Assembly: GCF_028694605.1 (NCBI RefSeq)
Contig: NZ_JAQVKP010000005.1
Location: forward strand, 72,568 to 136,567
Origin: Sulfurimonas sp.
GTDB taxonomy: Bacteria; Campylobacterota; Campylobacteria; Campylobacterales; Sulfurimonadaceae
Direction: 5' to 3'
DNA length: 64,000 nucleotides
The position numbers and the translations under genes are program-made. Every line of letters begins with the position of its first letter. Position 1 is the first letter of the stretch. Shown here piece by piece: positions 19,090 through 28,548 of this stretch. The notes under the pieces are model-generated. The model worked only from the letters and a program-made list of their open reading frames with translations. It was not told the DNA's origin and searched no databases.

Positions 19090-20907
19090 TCATGTTAATT
19101 GAAACTTTTTATACAAGTTTTCACTTAAATCCCACACGCCTTTGCTCTTAAGCAACTCCACAACACTTGGTGTACAATCAACGTCATCAGGCCATCTGCG
19201 TTCAAAACCGTCTATTTTGTTTTTGGTCGTTCCGTCAACTCCAACCATCAAACCGGAGATAAAAATATCTCTTATTGCATCCATATTGTTTGTTACTCTC
19301 CATAAAAGCATATAGTCATTATAAATATCATTTTTGGCGGCATCAACAAAAACAACAATCCTCAGATGCATGCTTAAAGGAAGAAGTGCATCAAAGTAGT
19401 TTTTTGTATTTTTGTTTTTATGCAGTGCAATCACGGTAATAGGGTTGCTTGTTCTTCTCATAAATTGGTGCAGACCCACTGCTTCTGGTAATAATTCTTG
19501 AACTTTTTGAAGCAGTTCCTCATCCCCTAAAAGCAGAGGCGGCTCCACCTTGTTTGCTGCCGTTGCATCGATACCCAGCTTGCCGCCTACAAGAGATTCA
19601 GGCGATGAATGGTCAAGTGCATCCAAAATCCCCTCTGTAATATAGAGCGACTTTGGCGTAAATCTATCTAGGATATAAGCACTCACTGCTTCATAACTCT
19701 CTAATTTCGGAGCTTTTTCATCAAGAAAAATCGCATGTTTGACAAAACTCATCTGTCCCGCACCCCAAAAAGCGTGCATAAACTGCTTTGCATGTCCTTT
19801 GTAAAGCGGCTGCATCTTGGCTAAGATGAGATTATGAAATCCGCAATTCTCAGGCATATGATAATCAAGCAAATCCGGTGCGGTTGTTTTTAGAAGCGGA
19901 AAAAATATCTTTCCTGTTGCCCAGCCCATATATTTATCTTCAAGCGGCGGCTTTCCTACAACCGTCGCTAGGTAAGTGCGCTCCTTTTTCATAGTGATGG
20001 CGCTTACTTCAAGCACCGGATAAGGTTCTTCCAGCGTATAGTAACCCGTATGGTCTCCAAAAGGTCCTTCTATGCGCATCTCTGCCGTGTCCACCCACCC
20101 CTCAATGACATAATCGACATCATGCGGAATATAGAGCGGATTTGTAAGGGATTTGACAAGTTTAGCAGGCTCTTTTTTTATAAGTCCATACATCAAAAGC
20201 TCATTGACACCGTAAGGAAGCGGTGCTGTTGCACACCAAGTGTAGAGCGGGTCTCCGCCGATAGCAATGGTTACTGGCATTTTTTTGCCGGCTTTTTGGT
20301 ACTGGTCAAAAAAGTGTGAAGAGTCTTTATGAATCTGCCAGTGAAGTCCCAGATGATTTTTATCGTAAATTTGGAGTCTGTACATCCCAAGATTTACCAT
20401 TTCGCCATCAAGACTTTGGGTGTAAGTCTGCCCCATCGTGATAAACGGACCGCCGTCTTGCTCCCATGTTGTAAGAACAGGAAGTTTGTAAAGATCGACT
20501 GCATCATCAAGATATCTTATCTGCTGGCATTGTGCCTTCATTGTGGTACGTTTAGGAAAGATATTTTTAAGTGAAAAAAGCTCGCCTGCCATTGAGAGTT
20601 TGTTAAAAAACCCTTGAGGCATCTTCATATGAAGCAGTTTGGTAATCTCATCGGCAACAGACTCTATAGTTCTTCCAAAAAGGAGTTCACAGCGTCTGTA
20701 CGACCCAAAAACATTCATCAAAACATTTTCTTCAAACTTCTTGCCGCTTTTTTTGTCAACGACATTTTTAAAAAGAAGTGCTTTGCCGCCATCTTTTTTC
20801 TTTACCTCAGCATAAGCTAAATGTGGAATTTCAAGGTAGATATCAAGCTCTTGCTCAATTACTCTTAGCTCATCATTTTTTTTTAAAAGTTCTATAGTTC
20901 TTTTCAT
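19090..20907 (-). CDS. UbiD family decarboxylase (menaquinone biosynthesis type)
   Basis: 605 residues, longer than E. coli UbiD (about 490) and matching the menaquinone-pathway branch found in futalosine-using bacteria such as Helicobacter. UbiD enzymes use prenylated FMN to decarboxylate aromatic acids. Seen: TTWEQDGGPFITMGQ near 140, YRLQIYDKNHLGLHWQIHKDSSHFF near 177, IAIGGDPLYTW near 218 and the EGPFGDHTGYY motif with catalytic Glu near 279. Followed by hemC 31 bases away on the same strand upstream. Epsilonproteobacteria use menaquinone in respiration, so that role is inferred. Confidence 0.88.
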   Translation of the reverse strand: MKRTIELLKKNDELRVIEQELDIYLEIPHLAYAEVKKKDGGKALLFKNVVDKKSGKKFEENVLMNVFGSYRRCELLFGRTIESVADEITKLLHMKMPQGFFNKLSMAGELFSLKNIFPKRTTMKAQCQQIRYLDDAVDLYKLPVLTTWEQDGGPFITMGQTYTQSLDGEMVNLGMYRLQIYDKNHLGLHWQIHKDSSHFFDQYQKAGKKMPVTIAIGGDPLYTWCATAPLPYGVNELLMYGLIKKEPAKLVKSLTNPLYIPHDVDYVIEGWVDTAEMRIEGPFGDHTGYYTLEEPYPVLEVSAITMKKERTYLATVVGKPPLEDKYMGWATGKIFFPLLKTTAPDLLDYHMPENCGFHNLILAKMQPLYKGHAKQFMHAFWGAGQMSFVKHAIFLDEKAPKLESYEAVSAYILDRFTPKSLYITEGILDALDHSSPESLVGGKLGIDATAANKVEPPLLLGDEELLQKVQELLPEAVGLHQFMRRTSNPITVIALHKNKNTKNYFDALLPLSMHLRIVVFVDAAKNDIYNDYMLLWRVTNNMDAIRDIFISGLMVGVDGTTKNKIDGFERRWPDDVDCTPSVVELLKSKGVWDLSENLYKKFQLT

Positions 20908-20938
20908 AATCGTTCTTTGATTTTATTTGACAAAATTT

Positions 20939-21898
20939 TTATAATCTTTGTGGCATCTCATATTTAAATGCTATCTTCTCGGCTCCTTTTAACAACTCTA
21001 AAGCGCCGTTGTTTATCATAAGTTCTGCCATTTCAAACCCTAAAGTTTGGCTCTGCTCAAGATTTCTAACTATTTTTTCTTGCATGATATTTGTCCCATC
21101 CGGAAATCCTATCATTGCCCTAAAAGTAACCACACCGCCATCTATAACGGCATTACAAGCAACCGGGGCAGAACATCCGGCTCCGATTTTAGATATAAAA
21201 TCTCTCTCTATTTGAGTACATAAAAATGTCTCTTCATCCTTTAGACTTAATGCAATCTCCCGTACTTTTTCATTTTTGCAGACTATCTCTATTCCAAGAG
21301 CGGCTTGTCCCATCGGAGGTATCATCATATCAAGCGATAATTTTTGGGTATATGGGATATTTTTTAGCAAATCCAATCTAAAAAGACCTATGTATGCCAA
21401 GATAATCGCATCATACTGTCCCTCTTGCAATTTTCTAAGTCTGGTATTTACATTGCCTCTTAAATCTTTTACTCTCAAATCAGGGCGGCGTGCCAGCAGC
21501 TGCATTCTTCTTCTTAGGCTTGTAGTTCCCACCACGGCACCCTCCGGCAACTCCTCTAAAGAACTATATTTGTGCGATAAAAAAACATCGCTTTGGTCTT
21601 GTCTCTGTGTAACGGCAACTAGTTCCAAACCCTCAGGAATATATGTAGGAACATCTTTTAAACTATGTACCGCCAAATCGGCATTGCCCGCCAACATCTC
21701 ATCCTCAAGCTCTTTTGTAAAGTGACCCTTTCCCCCGATAAGAGCTAAAGGTTTGTCCAAAACCTTATCACCGTTACTTACGATTTTGTTGAGTTCTACC
21801 GTAATCTCCGGATAAGAGGCTTCTATCCTCCCTTTTATGTGGTATGCCTGCCAAAGAGCAAGGTCTGATGTTCTCGTTGCTATTATGAGTTTTTGCAT
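20939..21898 (-). CDS. hemC: Porphobilinogen deaminase (hydroxymethylbilane synthase)
   Basis: 319 residues. It polymerises four porphobilinogens in haem synthesis. Seen: TRTSDLALWQAYHIK near 8, SLKDVPT near 80 with flanking IGGKGHFTKELE, GTSSLRR-type TTSLRRRMQLL near 127, RGNVNTRLRKL near 148, and the dipyrromethane cofactor cysteine in KIGAGCSAPVA near 242. The start follows the dsb-like gene stop with no gap. Part of the hemC-proS-hemA-ispB cluster conserved with H. pylori. Confidence 0.97.
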   Translation of the reverse strand: MQKLIIATRTSDLALWQAYHIKGRIEASYPEITVELNKIVSNGDKVLDKPLALIGGKGHFTKELEDEMLAGNADLAVHSLKDVPTYIPEGLELVAVTQRQDQSDVFLSHKYSSLEELPEGAVVGTTSLRRRMQLLARRPDLRVKDLRGNVNTRLRKLQEGQYDAIILAYIGLFRLDLLKNIPYTQKLSLDMMIPPMGQAALGIEIVCKNEKVREIALSLKDEETFLCTQIERDFISKIGAGCSAPVACNAVIDGGVVTFRAMIGFPDGTNIMQEKIVRNLEQSQTLGFEMAELMINNGALELLKGAEKIAFKYEMPQRL

Positions 21899-22732
21899 CT
21901 ATTTTGCCTCTTTGTATTTCATTTTTGTTCTATCTATCACACCGTTAAAAAACATCGTTGGAGTTCCGTTAACCATAAGCGAATCTGCTATTTTCAAATC
22001 ACTCTGTAGATGTTGTGAGACCTCTTTTGATATAAGATCAAATGACTGGATATTAGAATTCATTACTTTGTTGAACTCTGCCAATATCTTTTCGTTTGAT
22101 TTCTCTCTTGGGTCTATGTTGACTTTATAAAGGTTGAGCACGACATCTTTTGCACCTTTTAACTCAAGCGCAATAGCAGCCTTTACAAGCTCAACTGCGG
22201 CCGGATGAATTGATTCAAGCGGAAAATGGTAGTAGTAGATAGCAAATTTATTTGGCTCTTTTTTCATATATTCCAATGCTTCAGGAACAAAAGTTCTGCA
22301 AAACGGACAGAGAGGGTCTGAAAAAATTGCTATCTTATACTTTGCGTTTTCATTTCCATAGATAAGATTCTCTTTTTTGTAATGTTCAGGTTTCATCGGC
22401 AAAGAGACCATTTCATTCATATCTTTTGCTTGTTCTATGTCAAAAATCTCTTTTGCGATAACCTCTCCATTGGAGAACCAGACCATTTTTTGGACAACTT
22501 GTCGTCCGTCTTTTTTTAAAATTGCGTCAAATTCGACATAGTACGCCTTCCAATCGTCATGCCCTTTTACATCGGTTACATTCGTAACTTTTAGTTTAAG
22601 TGATTTTAGATTTTGGTTTCCGGCAAACATTTTCTTTAAAAACTGCTCAACTTCCTCACTCGAAGCATCTGCCCGCAAAAAACTACTTAGTATGAGAATT
22701 GTCGCTAATAATTTCAACATCAATGACATCAA
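21899..22732 (-). CDS. Periplasmic thioredoxin-fold protein (DsbA/DsbC-like)
   Basis: 277 residues. Signal peptide, then an N-terminal ~100-residue domain, then a DsbA-like thioredoxin domain with active site CPFC near 136-139 (FSDPLCPFCRTFVP) and the cis-Pro loop VNGTPTMFFNG near 258. The two-part layout recalls DsbC/DsbG, where an N-terminal dimerisation domain precedes the catalytic one. A role in disulfide exchange of exported proteins, perhaps cytochrome cysteines, is inferred. The start lies inside the C-terminal coding of fxsA (50-base overlap), and several in-frame ATGs exist there. Confidence 0.82.
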   Translation of the reverse strand: MMSLMLKLLATILILSSFLRADASSEEVEQFLKKMFAGNQNLKSLKLKVTNVTDVKGHDDWKAYYVEFDAILKKDGRQVVQKMVWFSNGEVIAKEIFDIEQAKDMNEMVSLPMKPEHYKKENLIYGNENAKYKIAIFSDPLCPFCRTFVPEALEYMKKEPNKFAIYYYHFPLESIHPAAVELVKAAIALELKGAKDVVLNLYKVNIDPREKSNEKILAEFNKVMNSNIQSFDLISKEVSQHLQSDLKIADSLMVNGTPTMFFNGVIDRTKMKYKEAK

Positions 22733-23096
22733 TATCCTTTTCTTTGTTATATTTTTTATACTTTGATTTTACATCGTAACGATTAACAAGCATAGTTGTA
22801 AATACGCTAAACTGGAGTAAAATACCTATAATATCCGTCAAAAAACCTGGGATAATAAGTAAAATAGCACCGATAATCGTAAAAAGATTGAGCCTTTGAA
22901 ACTCATTTAGATTTATAGTGCTGTAAGAAACCGCCATAAGGTTTTCTCTTAAAGTTGCACGAAAATTTGCAAGTATGGCAAGACCCAAAAAGGCACTTAA
23001 AATTATCTCAAAGAAAGTTGCCAACCCCCCGATAGCCGAGGCGATATTGACAGAGATAAGCACTTCAAAAAAGAGATAAATCAAAAAGTAGAGCAT
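22683..23096 (-). CDS. FxsA family membrane protein
   Basis: 137 residues. Four hydrophobic stretches near residues 2-20, 28-45, 70-90 and 95-110 follow the FxsA pattern, including the LIIPGFLTDIIGILL segment. FxsA-type proteins were first described as suppressors of phage exclusion in E. coli; their biochemical role is not settled. The C-terminal tail is charged and cytosolic. Its ATG overlaps the proS stop by one base, and its last 50 bases overlap the dsb-like gene. Confidence 0.82.
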   Translation of the reverse strand: MLYFLIYLFFEVLISVNIASAIGGLATFFEIILSAFLGLAILANFRATLRENLMAVSYSTINLNEFQRLNLFTIIGAILLIIPGFLTDIIGILLQFSVFTTMLVNRYDVKSKYKKYNKEKDIDVIDVEIISDNSHTK

Positions 23097-24403
23097 TAAG
23101 AGAGAAGCTCCATAATCTTGGCGTAAACGGTTTTGGCATCAACAGAGAGTGTCTCTTTTGTGCGTCTCTCGTAAACCTGCACCATGCCGTTTTCAAGCTC
23201 TTTTCCAATAATGATTGTGTATGGAAATCCTATAAGCTCCGCATCTTTCATCTTAAAGCCAAAACGCTCTTTGGAATCATCCAGCATAACATCAATGCCA
23301 GAGTTTTCAAGTCTCTTGTAAAGCTCTTCGCCCAAACTCATTTGTGCAGTATCTTTGATGTTTGAAACCATTATATTTACCACATAAGGAGCAGTTGCTT
23401 TTGTCCAGATACACCCATCTTCGTCATGATTTTGCTCAATAACCGCTGCTACAAGTCTGCTCACGCCTATACCGAATGTCGCCATCTCAAAAGGTTTTGT
23501 TCTTCCGTTTTCATCATTGAAGTATGCTTCAAGCGGTGCAGAGTATTTTGTACCCAACTGGAAAATATGCCCGACTTCAATCCCTTTTTTAAAATGAAGT
23601 GCCCCGCCGCAGGAGCATTTTTTATCAATTTTCAACTCTTGAAGTTCATCGTAAGATTTTGCTTTTAACGCATCAATCTCCTCTTCGCTCTCATAGATAG
23701 TCTCGATATTTGCTCCATACTCGCATGCCTCGCACACAACAAGCGTATCTTCGCCGCTGTTTGCCAAAACATGGAACTCTTTGCTTCCCTCGCCGCCGAT
23801 TGCTCCGCTGTCTGCCGCAACTACTCTAAAGTCAAGTCCAAGTCTTGTGAAAATCTTTTTATACGTCTCTTCCATAAGGTTAAACTCTCGCACCATATCT
23901 TCTACGCTAGAGTGGAAAGAGTAGCCGTCTTTCATCAAAAATTCACGACCTCGCATCAATCCGTATCTCGGTCTTGCTTCATCACGAAATTTTGTATTTA
24001 TCTGGTATAGGTTAAGCGGCAAATCTTTGTAGCTGGTCACTCTGTTTTTTACAAGCTCTACCATAGCCTCTTCATTTGTCGGACTAAGTACAAACTCGTT
24101 TTCATGTCTGTCACGGATACGGAGCATCTCTTTGCCCATCGCCTCGGAACGACCGCTTCTCTCCCATAAACCAATTGGCGTTACAAAACTAAGCTGCACC
24201 TCTTGGCAGAGAGCGTTATCTAGCTCCTCTTTGACAATAGCTCTGATTTTCTCCAAAACAATTTTGCCAAGCGGCATAAAGTTGTAAAGTCCGGCACCCT
24301 GTTGGTTGATAAAACCACCCCTTACCAAAAACTTATGGCTTGGCAGTGTTGCATCCGATGGTGCCTCTTTTGCTGTTGGAATAAAAGCTCTACTTCTTCT
24401 CAA
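23096..24403 (-). CDS. proS: Prolyl-tRNA synthetase lacking the INS editing domain
   Basis: 435 residues against about 565-570 for the usual bacterial enzyme. Class II motifs are present (motif 1 near 45-80, motif 2 [19 protein letters not shown] near 138-155, motif 3 [15 protein letters not shown] near 312) together with the anticodon-binding domain from about 340. Between ADSGAIGG (198-204) and [10 protein letters not shown] (275-284) only about 70 residues remain, where editing enzymes carry a roughly 180-residue insertion. The leftover loop keeps a CxxC (224, 227) and a CSCGG (263-265), a possible small zinc site. Overlaps hemA by 4 bases. Confidence 0.93.
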   Translation of the reverse strand: MRRSRAFIPTAKEAPSDATLPSHKFLVRGGFINQQGAGLYNFMPLGKIVLEKIRAIVKEELDNALCQEVQLSFVTPIGLWERSGRSEAMGKEMLRIRDRHENEFVLSPTNEEAMVELVKNRVTSYKDLPLNLYQINTKFRDEARPRYGLMRGREFLMKDGYSFHSSVEDMVREFNLMEETYKKIFTRLGLDFRVVAADSGAIGGEGSKEFHVLANSGEDTLVVCEACEYGANIETIYESEEEIDALKAKSYDELQELKIDKKCSCGGALHFKKGIEVGHIFQLGTKYSAPLEAYFNDENGRTKPFEMATFGIGVSRLVAAVIEQNHDEDGCIWTKATAPYVVNIMVSNIKDTAQMSLGEELYKRLENSGIDVMLDDSKERFGFKMKDAELIGFPYTIIIGKELENGMVQVYERRTKETLSVDAKTVYAKIMELLS

Positions 24404-25704
24404 TTTGTTTTTCCTTCTATGATGTTTAATGCATGCTCACACTTATATTTATCAGGCATATCGTTTTTATCTTTCTGTATCAAAAACTGCACGGCACTTG
24501 TCACCATGTCAGCTTTTGACTCTTCAGAGACACTGCGCATCTTTGCACTCATCTGGTGCAAGAAGCGTTTCATCGCCTGTTCCGCCATCTTTTTTGCTTG
24601 TGTTTCATACTCTCTTGGAATATACCCTTTTTTGATAACACGCTCGCTCTCGATGTGTGCAGCTTCAAAAGCTTTTTGATAAATCTCTTTTATCATCGGC
24701 TCAACATTGAGTGTGTTGAGCCACTCAAAAAACTCAACCGTGCTTCTGCCGATAATCCCGTGTGCTTTTCTTGCACTCTCTTCTCTTAAGCCGATATTTT
24801 CATCTACGATACTCTTTAAGTCATCTATCACATAGAGGTTTATTTTATCGCCCTTGTGGTAGTTGATATCTCGCGGAAGCGCCAAATCGAACCAGTATCT
24901 CTCAAAATCACATGATTTGATAATCTCATCCGTGATGATAGGCTCCGGAGCGGAGGTTGCGGTAAAGAGAATCTCAAACTCATTGATGGCATTTGCGAGT
25001 TCACTATAATCCAGCACTTTGGCACCGCAGTCATATGCGAGTTTTTGGGCATTTTCTCTTGTTCTGTTCATAATGTAAACATCCGCTCCGCTTGAGAGAA
25101 GATGTTTTGCCGTTATCTCCGACATCTCGCCGACACCTATAACAAGAGCTTTTTTGCCTTCAACACTCTCTAAAACAGATTTGAGTTTTGCGACCGCAAC
25201 ACTTGCTATGGAGACCGGTTTTGAGGAGATATCTGTTGCGTTTCTTACTTTTGCGGCGCATTTAAAAGCGTGGTGCATAGCGCGAGCTAGTTTTTGTCCA
25301 CAAAATCCATTGTCATAAGAAAAACGAAATGCATCTCTAAGTTGCCCTGCAATTTGCGTTTCACCCACAACCATAGAGTCAAGCGATGATGCAACGCTAA
25401 AGAGATGGTGAATCGCGCTGCTGTCATCAAAAATATCAGCTCTCCCCTCAAGCTCCTCAATAGAAACCCCTGACCTTGCCGCCAACATCTCAAAAATATG
25501 CTGTGTTGCGCCTGCTATATCGTTGCAGCTGCAAAAAACTTCCATACGGTTACATGTAGAGATAAGGATGGATTCGTTAATGGCTTCACCCGCATTTAGC
25601 TTTGTCAAACACCCTTTTGTTGCGTTATCATCTTTATAAGAGAGCTTCTCTCTTACTTCAAGTGTCGAATTTTTGTGTGAAAAACTTATGTTTAAATAGT
25701 GCAT
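24400..25704 (-). CDS. hemA: Glutamyl-tRNA reductase
   Basis: 434 residues. It reduces glutamyl-tRNA to glutamate-1-semialdehyde, the first haem-pathway step in C5 organisms. Seen: the active cysteine in [12 protein letters not shown] near 50, [20 protein letters not shown] near 108, the NADPH-binding [19 protein letters not shown] near 183 and the ALPRDINYH motif near 277. Overlaps ispB by one base (TAATG-type) and proS by 4. Together with hemC in the same cluster it serves the early haem pathway. Confidence 0.97.
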   Translation of the reverse strand: MHYLNISFSHKNSTLEVREKLSYKDDNATKGCLTKLNAGEAINESILISTCNRMEVFCSCNDIAGATQHIFEMLAARSGVSIEELEGRADIFDDSSAIHHLFSVASSLDSMVVGETQIAGQLRDAFRFSYDNGFCGQKLARAMHHAFKCAAKVRNATDISSKPVSIASVAVAKLKSVLESVEGKKALVIGVGEMSEITAKHLLSSGADVYIMNRTRENAQKLAYDCGAKVLDYSELANAINEFEILFTATSAPEPIITDEIIKSCDFERYWFDLALPRDINYHKGDKINLYVIDDLKSIVDENIGLREESARKAHGIIGRSTVEFFEWLNTLNVEPMIKEIYQKAFEAAHIESERVIKKGYIPREYETQAKKMAEQAMKRFLHQMSAKMRSVSEESKADMVTSAVQFLIQKDKNDMPDKYKCEHALNIIEGKTN

Positions 25705-26591
25705 CAGTAACTTCTTTTTATCATGGTTTCTAAAATCTCTATCAATCCCGCATCCTCTTTAACGACTTGCATCGCTTCATCTGATAGCTTTTGCGCTAAA
25801 GCAAAAGATTTTTCTATGCTTTTATGCTCTTGCATTTTCTTTTTTATCCAAAGAGCCTCTTCTTTGTCTAAAACTTTTGCATGAAGTGCGCGGAGTCTCT
25901 CTTGTTCCGGCGCATTTAGGGCGTGATAAAGGTAGATATACGGGAGTGTACATTTGCCCTCGACAAAATCATTCATAGCAGGTTTGCCAAGCGTTGCCTC
26001 ATCTGCGGTAATGTCTAAAATATCATCTATGATTTGAAACGAAAGCCCCAAATTTTTTCCGTACAGGGCGTGATTTTGTGCATCTTTGCCCGCCAAAAGA
26101 GCAGCCCCATAAGCGGCAGCTTCAATGAGAGTAGCGGTTTTAAGATAGAGCATATCAAGGTATATCTGCGCATCGTCATTAAAAGTTTGCGACATCTTAA
26201 CATCCATCATCTCGCCTTTGCTTAAAGCCGTAACTGAAGATGAGACCGCTTTTGCAATCTCTCTATCAAATAAAACAAGCTCGCTGAAAGCCTTTGAGTA
26301 GAGGATGTCGCCAAGCATAACCGCTGTTTTACTGCCATCGGTTGCATTGACAGAAGGTGTGCCTCGTCTGAGCGTCGCCTCATCGATAACATCATCATGA
26401 AGCAGGCTTGCCGCATGGATAAGCTCAACAATTGCACCAAGAAGCGGAGCCGTCTGGGAGGAAGAGGCTATCTTTAAAATAAGTTTTGCTCTTAGCCTTT
26501 TTCCGCCTTGAAGCATCTCAAAAAGACGTGTTACTTCACCGTAACCTATCTCTTCTATCAGTCTTGCTATCTCTCTCTCAACTCTTTGCAT
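25704..26591 (-). CDS. ispB: Polyprenyl diphosphate synthase (octaprenyl type)
   Basis: 295 residues, somewhat shorter than the ~320 of E. coli IspB. Both aspartate-rich motifs are present: LLHDDVIDEA near 64 (DDxxD) and QIIDDILDITAD near 182, with the chain-length region around residues 50-64 and MLQGGKRLRAKL near 27. The enzyme makes the isoprenoid side chain of menaquinone or other polyprenyl lipids; chain length cannot be read with certainty. Between hemA and a secreted protein, the place of HP0240 in H. pylori. Confidence 0.9.
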   Translation of the reverse strand: MQRVEREIARLIEEIGYGEVTRLFEMLQGGKRLRAKLILKIASSSQTAPLLGAIVELIHAASLLHDDVIDEATLRRGTPSVNATDGSKTAVMLGDILYSKAFSELVLFDREIAKAVSSSVTALSKGEMMDVKMSQTFNDDAQIYLDMLYLKTATLIEAAAYGAALLAGKDAQNHALYGKNLGLSFQIIDDILDITADEATLGKPAMNDFVEGKCTLPYIYLYHALNAPEQERLRALHAKVLDKEEALWIKKKMQEHKSIEKSFALAQKLSDEAMQVVKEDAGLIEILETMIKRSY

Positions 26592-26599
26592 CGTCTTTT

Positions 26600-27016
26600 T
26601 TATCCATTTTTTAATTCTTCCAACTCTACAAGCTTGCCTTTATCAAAAAGAAAAAGCTCAAAAAGCGCCTCTTTGGACTCCTCTTTGAACTCTTTAAACT
26701 TTACAAGCAGATACGCCATTTGAGAATACTTGCTCCCTTTTGGCATAAGCTCTAGTCGAAAACTTTGATTTTCATGCTTCAAAGAGAGCACATTTTGCGC
26801 TACTACCTTGTCATAGGAGCGGAAAATAACAAGAGCGCCATCCTTATAGAGCGTCCATCTCAAAGTAAAAAGCTTTTTTTTATCAGCGTATTTTACAAAA
26901 ATATCCTTTTGCTCATCTTTTTTTAGCAAAATTTCTCTGCTTTCTTTAAATCCGGAAGCAAATACAAAAGTTGCGCTAAAAGCTAAAAGTGCAAGAAGAA
27001 CAAAAAAATTTTTCAA
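26600..27016 (-). CDS. Secreted hypothetical protein
   Basis: 138 residues with a clear signal peptide (about 1-20, cut near FASG). The mature ~118 residues look beta-rich (LFTLRWTLYKDGALVIFRSYDK, SYKFRLELMP-like stretches) and end in an acidic tail. I recognise no domain. It sits between ispB (8 bases) and a DUF2018 gene (1 base), the position of HP0241 in H. pylori, so it is a conserved member of this cluster with no known role. Confidence 0.7.
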   Translation of the reverse strand: MKNFFVLLALLAFSATFVFASGFKESREILLKKDEQKDIFVKYADKKKLFTLRWTLYKDGALVIFRSYDKVVAQNVLSLKHENQSFRLELMPKGSKYSQMAYLLVKFKEFKEESKEALFELFLFDKGKLVELEELKNG

Positions 27017-27319
27017 TTATTCACTCTGTGATAAAATCGAACCCATCAACTCTATATATAGATTTTTTGCAAACTGATCCACATCATCTCTGCGAGTAAG
27101 TATATAAGAACGAATCTCTTTTTCTATCTCATCGCCGTCATCACTAAACTTTTCACTGCATTTCTCACGCATCATCATCTCCATAGCAGCCGCTCTGTCG
27201 ATAAATTTTTCAAGCTCATATCTGACAACGCCATTGTTTGCATTAAATACGATATCCATCAATTTGCTCTTTGGTGAACCCATAAATATATCGTCTTCGT
27301 CTTCAAAAAGTCCGTGCAT
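27017..27319 (-). CDS. DUF2018 family protein (HP0242-like)
   Basis: 100 residues, acidic and helical: FEDEDDIFMGSPKSKLMDIVF, then LEKFIDRAAAMEMMMREKC and YILTRRDDVDQFAKNLYIELM. This matches the DUF2018 family restricted to epsilonproteobacteria; its H. pylori member HP0242 is known as a knotted helical dimer of unknown function. The cluster position beside ispB and the secreted protein agrees. The next gene upstream is divergent, so this is probably the first gene of the hemC cluster transcript. Confidence 0.75.
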   Translation of the reverse strand: MHGLFEDEDDIFMGSPKSKLMDIVFNANNGVVRYELEKFIDRAAAMEMMMREKCSEKFSDDGDEIEKEIRSYILTRRDDVDQFAKNLYIELMGSILSQSE

Positions 27320-27393
27320 ATTTTATCCTGTAGTTTTAATAAAAATGGGATTATATCATCACTATTCTAATAAAGCCTTAACGCACAACACAT

Positions 27394-27399
27394 TACAAT
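27394..27399 (+). promoter_or_regulatory. Candidate -10 box of the FAD oxidoreductase gene
   Basis: TACAAT ends 6 bases before the ATG at 27406, which again predicts transcription starting at the start codon. There is no Shine-Dalgarno sequence in the 6-base gap. Confidence 0.4.
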
Positions 27400-27405
27400 A
27401 CGCCA

Positions 27406-28548
27406 ATGAAAACATATGATTTTGTAATTATCGGAGCCGGAAGCGCTGGGTGTAACGTCGCTCACTATCTGCAAAAAAAAGGCAAAAAAGTTGCCGTGAT
27501 AGACCAAGAGGGAGTTGCGGGCGGTGGCAGCGGAGCCGCTGGTGCATTTTTGTCTCCGCTTCCCGGAAAAGCAAATCCATACAACACTTTTGTCAATGAG
27601 GCTCTTGCATACAGTCTTGCGTTTTATGAAAATTTTGCACCTCATGCAGTTGTCAAAAAAGGTGTTTTGCGGATTGCAAATGCAAATTTTGATGATGGCA
27701 AACTAAGCTCCAGTGCCATAGAGAGCCGCTTTGTCTCTGCTGAGAGGCTGCAAACACTTTCACCAAATTTCAGGAAAATAGATGGCTATTTTTACGAAAA
27801 TGCAGCCATTTTAAACCCTCGTGAGGTTTGTGAAGAGCTTTTGAGAGGGTCGGATTTTTATAAACAAGATGTAAAAGAATTGTGGTTTGAAGATGGGTTT
27901 TATCTTTTTGGGGAAGTTAGAGCAAAGAATATTATTCTTGCCCAAGGGGTACTCAAGCCCTTGGTGCAAACTCCATATATAGAGATAGCGCCGATTTTTG
28001 GGGTAAAAATAGATATAAAAACATCTACAAAAGTGCCTTTTAACATCCACAAATCCATCTCTATCTCCACAACCAAAAGCGACGGTACAGTTGCCATCGG
28101 TGCAACAAAAGAGAGACATAACACCGCAAAAATGGAGTGTTTAACCTCATGTGACAAATGCGCTTTTTACGTAAACACGGAAGCGGGGCAAGTTGAGACA
28201 CTACTGAGAGAAGCAAATGAGCTTATAAAACTAGAAGATTTAGAAATCACAAAAGTCCATAGAGGTGCAAGAGCAACGATAAAGAGCTACTTTCCCGTTA
28301 TCGGCAAGATTTATGATTTTGATGCAAGCCTCAAAAAGTACCCATCCATCAAAAACGGCACAAAGATACCACCAAATTTGCTAGAGTGCCACCAAAATGC
28401 CTACATCATCAATGCTCTTGGCTCAAGAGGCTTTGTTTTGGCTCCCTATCTTGCAAAGATACTGGGCGACAACATCTTGCATGAAACTTCCATCCCAAAA
28501 GAACTTTCAAGCGAGAAACTCTTTTATAAGATGGCAAGACAAAGTTAG
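27406..28548 (+). CDS. FAD-dependent oxidoreductase, MnmC-like (tRNA modification)
   Basis: 380 residues. N-terminal Rossmann dinucleotide motif FVIIGAGSAGCNVAHYL, then GGGSGAAGAFLSPLPGK, which resembles the FAD domain of MnmC (DAAO fold), and a C-terminal ALGSRGFVLAPYLAKIL like the MnmC GLGARGL motif. In MnmC this domain removes carboxymethyl from cmnm5U34 in tRNA. The methyltransferase domain is absent, so this is a stand-alone oxidase part; a ThiO-type or other amino acid oxidase role remains possible. Convergent with argB (4-base overlap). Confidence 0.65.
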   Translation: MKTYDFVIIGAGSAGCNVAHYLQKKGKKVAVIDQEGVAGGGSGAAGAFLSPLPGKANPYNTFVNEALAYSLAFYENFAPHAVVKKGVLRIANANFDDGKLSSSAIESRFVSAERLQTLSPNFRKIDGYFYENAAILNPREVCEELLRGSDFYKQDVKELWFEDGFYLFGEVRAKNIILAQGVLKPLVQTPYIEIAPIFGVKIDIKTSTKVPFNIHKSISISTTKSDGTVAIGATKERHNTAKMECLTSCDKCAFYVNTEAGQVETLLREANELIKLEDLEITKVHRGARATIKSYFPVIGKIYDFDASLKKYPSIKNGTKIPPNLLECHQNAYIINALGSRGFVLAPYLAKILGDNILHETSIPKELSSEKLFYKMARQS

